Origin: Clavulina sp. PMI_390
Lineage: Eukaryota; Basidiomycota; Agaricomycetes; Cantharellales; Hydnaceae
Reading direction: 5' to 3'
Length of the DNA stretch: 64,000 nt
NCBI GenBank assembly: GCA_015039315.1
Contig: WIDE01000025.1
Span: 151,309 to 215,308 of the forward strand
The first letter of the stretch is position 1. Every line of letters begins with the position of its first letter. The notes beneath the pieces are model-generated. The model was not told the origin of the DNA, ran no database searches, and saw only the letters and a program-made list of their open reading frames with translations. Positions 55,601 to 64,000 of this stretch are shown one piece after another. Position numbers and translations under genes: made by a program.

Positions 55601-57178
55601 TCGATAGTCCTGGTAGATAGGAAGGTGGAGGAGTAGATCCGAACCTTGACGTCCTCATCCCCACTTCCAGTCACAAACCGGATTTCACCATCCTTCCGAG
55701 CATTCCTATCCGACTCAAACCTCTGGGTGGGCTCAAACGAGCCAAATGGTTTGGTGGTAGGACCCGCTTTAGGTGGTGGGATGAGTGTCATGCAGTAAAT
55801 GTAGCCATAGTGCGCAGAGTCCACGACATTCGTGTCGGGTACTCGGAGAACGCGAGGACGCCTGTTAGCACCCTTGTTTCGTACCGAGGGCTGTTCAAGG
55901 CTGCCTATTGATGATATCGAGGAGGTCCGCGGCAGACCCGTGCTGGAGGAGGGCAATGTATTAAGCGTAGGAACGGCTGCCTGACTTCCGCGGGGTTGCG
56001 AGTCAAAGAATTTATGCGGCTTCTTCGGAGGCCGCTTAACTCGAGGTTTCAGAAAGATGGGTACTGGCGGCGAGGATGACGATGAAATCTCGGTCCCAGA
56101 AGTATTGCTGTGGCCATAATGGAGCTCGTCGTCGGTCTCGGCCATGACATGTTCGCTCCACTCTTCCTCATCACCATCAAACTCAAACTCGTACTCCACC
56201 TCAAAGTCCGAGGATGACTCAGCAGTTAGTCTGGAAGGTTGCGGCCTCAAGCTGGATGAGGGTCCGGCGGTTGATTGCTGCTGCTGTGATGCGGAGCATG
56301 CGGGACAAAGTTTCGCTGATGAGAGGTCAATCCACTGAAGGGAGGTGTTTTGGCAACCGAAGAATAGGATAGCGCGATCCGAAGTTGGCACGGTCGGATC
56401 GGCAGGTGTATAGGAGAAAGTCAATGAGTAGATATCGCCCGCGTCGGTTTCTCCCGAGGGATGAATCACGTATAATGGGGCGAGCGATGACGTGCTCCAA
56501 ATCTACGAGTGACGAACCAACTCAACGTTTCAGCAAAAGACATTATGGATGAGTGCAGCGACGAGGAGTGCCCGCAGACGTACCCGCACGGTGCTATCGC
56601 CTGGAGAAGCAAGTTGAGATACAAATTCGGTGGATCACTCTCAAGTTGAATGGAAGTTGATGACTCACTTGAGGAACTGAATAGCCACTCTTTCTCCTCG
56701 GACAGCTCCAGCATGAGCACACTCCCAGAGTGGCCCCTGAGCGTTTTTTTAACTTGCATAGTTTCACGATCCCATACCTAGATACCATAATGAGAGTCGT
56801 CAGTGGTTGCGGTGGGTGTGACACGTTGCGGAGGCGTGGTGGCGCGAGTGAGTGGCGGTGGAGTCAGGTACTGACGTAGATATCTTTGCCTTGGCTGCCA
56901 CTGAATATATGACGAGCATCTGCTGCTAGACTGAGTACTGAGGACTCCTCTTGCCTTAGAGTATGTGCGAGGAAAGGGTGTGTTGTATTCATTCTGAGTT
57001 CCTGCATGGCAAGTAATGTCTCCTCTGATACGCCTCTTGGGTGGAATTCCTCGCTCATAGCGTCCATTGAGGCAGAGTCGAGCAGTGTGATTGCGCTTTC
57101 CTCGTCAGACGAGACTGAGGATGCACAGCGGGAGTTGAGAGTGAACTGGATGTGCGGCAAACGCTGCTCGACATCCAT
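52630..57178 (-). CDS. DUG2: DUG2: WD40-repeat protein fused to M20-family metallopeptidase
   Basis: In yeast Dug2 and Dug3 form the cytosolic complex that cleaves the gamma-glutamyl bond of glutathione. The ATG at 57178 starts MDVEQRLPHIQFTLNSRCAS. The N-terminal half is a WD40 propeller: VLSLAADARHIFSGSQGKDI, QVKKTLRGHSGSVLMLELSE, IRFVTGSGDEDVKV and RWTLVTGASDNHIK, with a large acidic Ser-rich insert (about 56250-55850). The second half is an M20 peptidase: GHYDVIAAP (metal His), YGRGVSDNKGPIIAAACAI (metal Asp), VVFLIEGEEEAGSGGF (catalytic and metal Glu), then SYWIDDKTPCLTYGLRG. The C-terminus reads IPAIPFLEKEFGCHALHLPM, GQSSDQAHLQNERISLNNL, and ends PDFGATP before the stop at 52630. The propeller-peptidase order is that of Dug2 proteins. 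The usual HLPNER reads HLQNER. Confidence 0.92.
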
Positions 57179-58815
57179 GGTAGCGGGTGTAGTGGGAAAT
57201 GGGGCAGGGAGAGGGAGGTGAGAAAACCAAGGTCGAGTCAGAAAAACGTATATCTATATATGTAGTGAGCGTTAGAATATCTTGATCGTACCAATAACAA
57301 TTGCGCGGTATAGCGGACGGGGGAACGCAAATCGCGATTTGTACTGGGGTCGATACGGTGACACCGCCCCGTGTGACACTGACAGAAGCCACCACGCCCC
57401 GTCACATCTGCGGATCGGCACGCCTTGAGAAAAACCTTGTCCTGTCTCTCTTTGCCCCCACACACAGAATGGCCTTACTTCGGATATGCTAAGAACGCAC
57501 CCCTCGTGGACTGTTAGCGCCCTCAGCCCCCAGGTTGCTTCATGAACAAAAAAAACATTTGCATGATGATGGTGATAATGATCCCAACACCGGCCGTGGC
57601 ATCCCAGCCCCCGTTGTTCTGGTCCTATCACTCTACCATAACGCTGTAGTACCCGCCATATGCTAAAACAGCCACTGGTTTCATTCCTCTCTTGCGGCGG
57701 CATATCATCCTTGTTCGCTCTCTCTCACTCAGTCTCAAAAAAACTATTAAAGACTCTCGCGGCGCTTTGCGGCACGAAACCGTCGTTCAGTCCTGACGCA
57801 TGCATCAATGGGCGAATATGCGCACCGGAAATGTCGCTGATCGTAACTACCACGTCCCGATCCCAATTGTCCGATGCCGCGTAGAGATTAATGCGAACTC
57901 CAAGTTGTCAGTGTTGACTAAGTTGACTGGCCTTCCTTCCGCTCGCGTACGCCAAAAAAAGCTAATCAGATAAATTTATCGAAAAAATGAAATTGGGAGA
58001 GCTGGTATTGCTCATTAGTCTCGGAGCGGGATGACCGGTAGCGTTAGAAGAAGAATCATTATTATCTATAAGGCTGTCATCGGACTCGGAGAAGAAGAAA
58101 GAATGGCTGAAAGCAAGGAAATTCAAGTGAGCCGATATCGCCCCTGCGCCAGCCACACACACACACCCTGCTGCTCCCAGCCACGCGTGCTCTCCTATCT
58201 GTCACACATTTAGCTTTTCCCTTCTTTCCTTTCTGTCGTCATTCCAAATGAGAGAAAAAACTGAAAGAGATAGAGATTCGGCTTTCGGTCGCTTTTACTC
58301 CAGCAGGTCTCTCACTGACACGGCCGGAATAGCCGCTCAGGGCTAAGAAAAAAAGCCTGTGCTGCGCGGGAAGTCTCGGGATCTCATGCCCTACTATTGG
58401 GAGGCGCGCCTCCGTTTACCCCGCTAGCAAGCAGTCACTGGGAAGCTAAATGAGTCTTGGAGATGGCTGTTCCGTGAGATCGGAGATCGGGAGATGTCTT
58501 GAAACGTGGTTACTGCTGAACGGGCCAGAAACCCATCTATCCTGCCATCTCGGACGACGACGCTTTATGCGCCCACCTGGGGGGCCAAGACGGATGGATG
58601 CGCAGCTGGCGGATGGATATGGGATGAACTGTATAACAGACTAATAATTGATACAATACATATGAGACAACATTACAAGGTACAACGCAGAGGCATGACA
58701 TGGCGTGACAAGAAGGGGGAGGCTGGAGGGGTCCCAAGGGGGTAAACCAAGACGTAAAGGGTATGAAAGGGACGATAAGGAAACGAAAAAGGACGAGAGG
58801 ACATGGTCGTGTGAC
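57179..58815. other. Intergenic region upstream of DUG2 (1.64 kb)
   Basis: Both flanking genes are on the minus strand, so this holds the DUG2 promoter and the SGF73 3' end. A short CA repeat lies at about 58155-58167. No gene is supported. Confidence 0.5.
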
Positions 58816-60502
58816 TCATGACCACCCAGCAGCTGCAGCAGCGTGAAGCACCGCTTCCTTTGACGTCCCCGGATTCGATGCCCCCAGTGCGGATGCACTC
58901 GCCATTGAGCTCGCAATCCCGCTCCCAATACCAGGACCACCACCAATCGCGCTGCGCACAATATCCACAGAACATCGAAGCGCTTCGTTTCGCGAGACGA
59001 AAAAGGATGAAGCGCCGACGGGGATGGCGAGGGGAACTCCGAGGAATCGCGGGGCGCCAAAGGGGAGGTAGTGGTTCAGGCCGGCAGTAAGCGCAGCAGG
59101 AGTGGGAACGATAGGCGTCGCTGCTACAGCCGATGCGGATGAGGAGCTTGGGATTGACGAATTTGTGAGATTGGGGCGGATGATCCCTCGCGAGCGTTGG
59201 ACAACGGAAATGAGCTCATCCGCCTCTGCTTCGGAATCGAAATCATCGCCCTCTTCTCCGTCTCCATTCGGTTTTCCATTCGTATCATCACCTGCCGCGC
59301 CTGTCCCATTGCTCTTGTCACCTGAACCAGTGGGATTGCCGCTCTTATCGCCATTGGCTGCAGCATCCTTCTTCTTTTTTGCGCTGTTCTTCTTTCGCTT
59401 CTTCTTGTCTCCGTCCTCGTCAAGAGGTGCGTCTTTGGAGATAAGACCAGCAGCGATATCACGCTCGCGCTGCTCACGTTTTTCCTTCTCTTTCTTCTCC
59501 TTGCGTTCGGCTTTGGTCTCGCGCTTCGGAGGCTTGACGTACGTGGGATCGAGGAGGAGCTTGTAAGCGTCAATAAGGTCTTCCGTCTCTCCCGGACGAG
59601 GAACGAGTTTCTTGTCACGCATCGAGTGGACTTTGCAGGTGATGGAACGCGTGCAGTAAGCACCCTTCTTTTCGATCCAGACACCACATTGCTTAGAGGT
59701 GTCAAGAGGACCTATATGGTGTACGGGGGAGAGAGGTCAATCGTTAGAGAGTGTTTGAGCGCATGTAAGCCAACAGAGCTCCAGGAATGATACTGACCTT
59801 TTTGACGGCTGCCTTTTCCTCCAGGGGCTCCAGCAGGTTTTGCTGCAGTCTTCTTCTTCTTCGACTGAGGTTCGTTGCTGGGATCAGGGCCGTCGGCCTT
59901 TCGCTTCTTGGCTGCATTATCAGGTGCTTGAGGTGGAGCTATGATGGATATATTAGACGGGACGCTCAAATAAACACGAGTAGAAGTAGCTTACTGTCAA
60001 GATCTCTTTTCTCTTTCACTCCGCCAGTGCGAATCTTCTCGCAGTTCACTACGGGAAGGTGTTGATCAGTACCGAACTTCGTAGTCTTGACAGAGTGTAC
60101 AATTAAGCTGGAATACGTACGGTGATGATCTGAAAGTGCAGTGGCAAGAACAGGCTTATCACAGTGCTCGCATTGAACAATAGGTCCGTCTGAGTAAAGT
60201 GGTCCGAGTCCACCACTTCCTCCGCCGGCGCTGCCGTAGGTTGTTGCATCAGCCACAGGTATGATCGCAGCTGGGGAGGAAGGGAGGTCCGCAATTGGTA
60301 TTTCTATTCAGAGATAATAGAAATTTGCAATAAAAGCACCATGTCATGAGAGTGACGAGAACAAGAAACACGATAGCAGTCAGCAAGTGCACACTCAACA
60401 AGCGGCTACTTTACACGCACCTGGGGACGAGTCGGAGGACGTGTTCACCTCTTCATCCTGATCTAGATCTTGAAAACTGAATCTTGGCGCAGGTGATGCC
60501 AT
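58816..60502 (-). CDS. SGF73: SAGA deubiquitinase-module subunit SGF73 (ataxin-7 family)
   Basis: Anchors the histone H2B deubiquitinase module to the SAGA coactivator in the nucleus. The ATG at 60502 gives MASPAPRFSFQDLDQDEEVN; an intron of about 110 bases leads to EIPIADLPSSPAAI and the N-terminal zinc finger VQCEHCDKPVLATALSDHH, whose last ligand (NCEKIR) lies in the next exon. A basic linker follows (DNAAKKRKADGPDPSN, QSKKKKTAAKPAG). The SCA7 domain reads LDTSKQCGVWIEKKGAYCTR and SITCKVHSMRDKKLVPRPG, with its Cys/His zinc ligands intact. Then comes a Lys/Glu-rich helix (KRETKAERKEKKEKEKREQR), a Gly/Asp-rich linker and an Ala-rich C-terminus ending HAAAAAGWS. Both diagnostic zinc elements in one protein make the assignment strong. 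Confidence 0.9.
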
Positions 60503-60771
60503 GGATAACGACTGCAGCTCGATCGCCATCGCTCGAGTGGCCACCTCCAGGTGTGACTTGTGGTCACGCGCGCTTGGGTCTTGTCACAGTCAGGAGTGTA
60601 ACGCTGACATCAGCGGGTCTGACAGGCCCAAAGCCCCATAGCTTCTTTTGCAGTGCGTCATGGTTCGACACGCTGTCTGCAACCCTTCTAGACCTACCAC
60701 CACCATACGACATTGGGCTGTCCTCTGCTTTTCCCTCCAAACCTTCAAATAATTGTTGCGTGCCACAAAAG
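60503..60771. promoter_or_regulatory. Shared divergent promoter of SGF73 and the small basic protein gene
   Basis: A 269-base gap between divergent starts (60502 minus, 60772 plus). It contains a CT-rich stretch at about 60715-60750 shortly before the plus-strand ATG, a common feature of fungal start regions. Confidence 0.45.
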
Positions 60772-61353
60772 ATGTCGCTCTACAGAACCTTCTGGATTCT
60801 GGCGCGCACTCCACTGGTCGCTCCAGAGGCCGCAAGGCAAGCCGCTCTCGCCGTGCCCCTCACAACGTTCCGTGATTACTCGTCCACGACCGTATCAAAT
60901 GCCTCCCAAGAGTCGGGCACCTATGGGAGGACGCGCTCCCTGAGCACCTCTGCCTCAGTTGGCCAGCCAACCACTAAAGGTCATTCCCAATCATCGCCCA
61001 CAGGCCCTAACGTACGTCCGGTGATCATATGAGTACGGGTAATGCAGAAAGGCTAATTTAGGCTGTCTAATAGACGGACGAGGTAGCTCACACCGATGAA
61101 GCGTATGAAGGTGGACAGTCAAATCCTGAGACAAGCAAGAAGCGCATTGAGGGAGAGGTAAGATCTCCATTATAATCCCATGTATTCTCTCGTAAAGTTA
61201 ACGAATATTTCAAACTTATTTTAGACTGGTCAATCACTCGATAGCTCAGCCGCAGATAGTCGCCCATCGAGCAAACCGAGTGGCAAAGGCGACCACGACG
61301 TCCCAGGATCAAAGACTCTTGGCTCACGGAAGCCAGGTCAGAGGTCAAAGTAA
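60772..61353 (+). CDS. Small basic protein, possible mitochondrial presequence
   Basis: Three exons (60772-61011, 61074-61157, 61225-61353) join exactly in phase to 150 aa. The N-terminus MSLYRTFWILARTPLVAPEA followed by ARQAALAVPLTTFRDYSST is Arg-bearing, lacks acidic residues until residue 19 and could form an amphipathic helix, as in mitochondrial import signals. The rest is hydrophilic and probably disordered: SASVGQPTTKGHSQSS, TDEVAHTDEAYEGG, SKKRIEGETGQSLDSS, ending SRKPGQRSK. I do not recognise a family. It may be a lineage-restricted mitochondrial protein; the targeting idea is inference from composition. Confidence 0.65.
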
Positions 61354-62048
61354 ACTTCTAGTGTTATGCCACTGCATTTTATTATATTGTTCCGATGGCA
61401 AGTTACACTTAGTACGGTCTGCCTTCTTTCTGTATCGCTCTTCAACATTGCATGTGATAAAGCTGATACACAGCTGCACTTGAATTTCACTTTGTTGTAA
61501 CTCTTCTCAAGTTGCCGCGACACCGCAATCAAAACTTTCTTCATCATTTGGCATGAACCACAACCCAGGAGCGAGTCTGTGAAGACTATATACAATTCTG
61601 AGAACAATAATGTTCGAAGATGCCCAACTGGTGCCGCCGACTTCACTCGGTGAGCCTGGTGCCGAACCGTGTGAGTATGTGGGGTGGGTTGGACTGGCGC
61701 CCATCATATACGCAAATACTGGCGACCCCAAACACGAAAGCTTGGCATGGCGAGAATGAGAGCTTTGAGAGCTATGAGCCTACCTCGATTGTGGTATTTC
61801 AACAGCTGGATTTAGTAAACCATTAGCTTGGGTCCGTTGTAATAGTTTCCTAAAGCGTCGCTCAACGCTGCGGACGTTCAGTTGGATCAATTGGCTGCGA
61901 TGCGCGCGTGGTCGGCAGCATTTTGATTCCCCATCCAACATCCTCTCCCCTCTCTCCCTCCTCTTCCTACCATCAACAGGCTAGCTGAGGGGTTCGTGCT
62001 ACTTCATCCAGCTTGCTGAACCTCTGATCTACTCAGAAAACCACTCTT
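61354..62048. other. Intergenic region upstream of the hydroxylase gene
   Basis: About 700 bases between two plus-strand genes; no gene is supported. A pyrimidine-rich stretch (about 61940-61970) lies just upstream of the next start. Confidence 0.5.
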
Positions 62049-63569
62049 ATGTCGACGACTGCGCCCCCTGAACCACTCGCTGCGCAAGATCTCATGTCTG
62101 ACTCGATCAATCCTGAAGCATCAACCTCGAAAGTCGGGGGCATAGCTCCTGAACGAGTAGATGGAGCTCCAGCAGACTCTCCTCGTTTCATGACTGCGAC
62201 TTGGAAAGATGACCCCGATATGACGCGCTTTGGCGGCAAGTCCTACTGGGGGTTTGTAACTGATCAACTCCGATACAAGGGACCCCAGGTTATTCGTGAG
62301 GGAAAGATTGCTGTCCACCCTTGGCTTTCGCAGCGTAAGTCTTATCACCATGTAGCGGTTTGAAGCTTACTGTAACGCGAACACCTACAGACATGTTTAT
62401 CTTCCCCCGCGCTGTGGCCCCGATTGTGCTGCAGTATATTTCAATGCGCGCTTTTGGCTATTCATGGCCCTTCCCTGTCGCATTCGGTATCTATGCCGTC
62501 GCTTTCTTCATCTTTGCGGGCAGCATGCTTCGTTTCTTTAACCATCTTGGAGAGAAACACGGCTTCCTTGATGGTGAAGTACATCGTGACGAGGTACGCA
62601 TTTTCTCCCTCTCTCCTTCTTAGTCTCAGACGTTTCCACTCTAGGTTCCCGACGCACGGCTTGCTTGGACTATGGTATGTTTGGCACTCGGACTGGTGTT
62701 CTCAATTTGCTGAGGTATTCGTATCTAGGGTGGGCTCATGTTCACCAATGTAGCTCGACCTCTCTTGGGTTGCTTTGTGGCATACGACCGTTACGAGGTT
62801 CCGCACTTTAACCTGTGGTCACCTATACACATGTTCATGTTCACGGTCATTCTGGATTTCTGGTTCTAGTCAGTACCTCTTTTCTCCAACACGGCGGTGG
62901 GGGTATTGAAATTTTGTTTGAATGGCCGGTAGCATCTATCACCGTGCTATGCATGAATTTGATTTCCTTTGGCGTTTCCACAAAACCCATCACATGACAA
63001 AGCATCCCAACGCATTGCTGTCGGCTTTCGCAGGTCTGTCTAATTATTCTCAGAGGGTGTGCGTTGTATTAACTCAGTGCTCCGGGGGCTTCAGATGCTG
63101 AGCAAGACCTTTTCGACCTCTTGCTCATTCCCCTGATTACCTATCTTACCTATCCACTTCCATTCCACCTCTGGTGGCTCACATCGTTGTACATCTTGTA
63201 TGTCGAAATCGCTGGACACACAGGACTCCGACTCTTCATGATACCAGCGGTGACGGGACCACTTCTCCAGCCGCTAGGGATGGAAATCATTGTGGAAGAC
63301 CAGTGCGTTACTCTTACTCGACCGTCGTCTTGTTCGGTTACTTACGAATCGGTGTGATTTGCGCCTGGTTCATCGGGAACGATCCCCGGTTCTCGTGTTT
63401 GGGCGAACGACCTCATACGCTCGCTCTTAGTGATTTGCATCATCGGAATGGCTGGCGCAAATCGTCGAACTATGGGAAGCAGACGCGGGTCTGGGACGTG
63501 CTCTTTGGTACGACGCGACCGCGTCTGGAGATGGTGTCCGAGAACATTGACTGGAATACCAGGGAGTAG
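62049..63569 (+). CDS. Sterol desaturase/fatty acid hydroxylase family membrane protein
   Basis: Di-iron membrane oxygenase of the family PF04116, probably in the endoplasmic reticulum. The ATG at 62049 opens MSTTAPPEPLAAQDLMSDSI, a soluble N-terminus that leads to GGKSYWGFVTDQLRYKG. Membrane segments include FPVAFGIYAVAFFIFAG, MFMFTVILDFWFYIYH and LLIPLITYLTYPLPF. The three histidine boxes are intact: HRAMHE, then HKTHH, then HDLHHRNG, with an extra HTGLR between the second and third as in related enzymes. The last box is split by an intron (CA|T at about 63302). It ends RVWDVLFGTTRPRLEMVSEN, a family-typical end, before TAG at 63567. Six introns are needed and phases agree. The substrate (sterol, sphingolipid or other lipid) cannot be decided from sequence. 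Confidence 0.9.
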
Positions 63570-64000
63570 GATGCGGCTGTGATAATATCCAATCCCTCCT
63601 CCCAGACTCCCTCGTTTGTGGATTTGCCCACAGGAGTAGCATCACCCCATTTGACCGATCTCGAGCCTCGATACTAGTTTAGCGTGCCTAAATTTAAGCT
63701 TATTTTTCCGGAACTCATACAAATCCACTCCAAGATTAATATAACCAGGGGGGCCTTACGTACCGAACGTGGGCCGCATAGGTGAGTAGCCGGAGGCACC
63801 AACTACGACAAAGATGTCGTCGTCCATGCGATGGCAATTGTGCAGGGGAGGAGCATGCGCGCGCAAGGACCGCCGGCTCCCCAGGCGGGCCAATTTCCCG
63901 GTGAGGTCCGACTATTGCTTCCACCCCGTCAAAGCTTTCACATCACCTTGGCGGCGGAGAATCCTAAATTTAAAATTTGAGGACTTCACTTCACTACACT
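63570..64000. other. Right-end intergenic sequence
   Basis: Follows the hydroxylase gene to the edge of the window. It contains its 3' end and possibly the edge of another gene, but no supported coding sequence. Confidence 0.4.

Overview
This window is nuclear DNA of a filamentous basidiomycete, most likely an Agaricomycete. The genes are dense and on both strands. They are broken by many introns of about 50-65 bases with GT-AG ends and a CTAAC-like branch site. The gene content is fungal: Zn2Cys6 regulators, a signalling mucin, a DUG2 with WD40 and M20 halves, SGF73 and SCC2. I cannot fix genus or species from the sequence alone. Exons were joined by hand by reading frame and splice signals, so termini are firmer than some internal junctions.

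Left part (1-24 kb). Two tandem paralogous Zn2Cys6 transcription factors open the window, the first cut off by its left edge. Then, all on the minus strand, come a signalling mucin of the Msb2/Hkr1 type (6911-9733), a small DUF202 membrane protein (12389-13187), the largest subunit of RNA polymerase II (RPB1, 14024-20644, 16 exons, 1787 aa) and an unrecognised protein (22698-24076).

Middle (25-44 kb). Cofactor-independent phosphoglycerate mutase (+), an NmrA-like NAD(P)-binding protein (+), a cupin fused to a second domain (-), an O6-alkylguanine-DNA alkyltransferase (+), a multi-pass membrane protein with a long disordered tail (-), a Rossmann-fold epimerase-like protein (+), a large Ser/Pro-rich unknown (+) and a small coiled-coil unknown (-).

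Right part (44-64 kb). The cohesin loader SCC2/Mis4 (+), the glutathione-degradation peptidase DUG2 (-), the SAGA deubiquitinase-module subunit SGF73 (-), a small basic protein with a possible mitochondrial presequence (+) and a sterol desaturase/fatty acid hydroxylase family enzyme (+).

The genes do not form a pathway or an evident biosynthetic cluster. Most are single-copy housekeeping genes in ordinary fungal arrangement, with several divergent pairs sharing short promoters. I found no transposon with intact coding capacity, no tRNA or rRNA, and no clearly new biological system. The points most worth a second look are the tandem regulator pair with its shared C-terminal acidic motif, the Phe/Tyr-alternating RPB1 tail with a 12-base microexon, an apparent frame break in the cupin gene, a GC-AG intron in the alkyltransferase gene, and several lineage-restricted proteins of unknown function.
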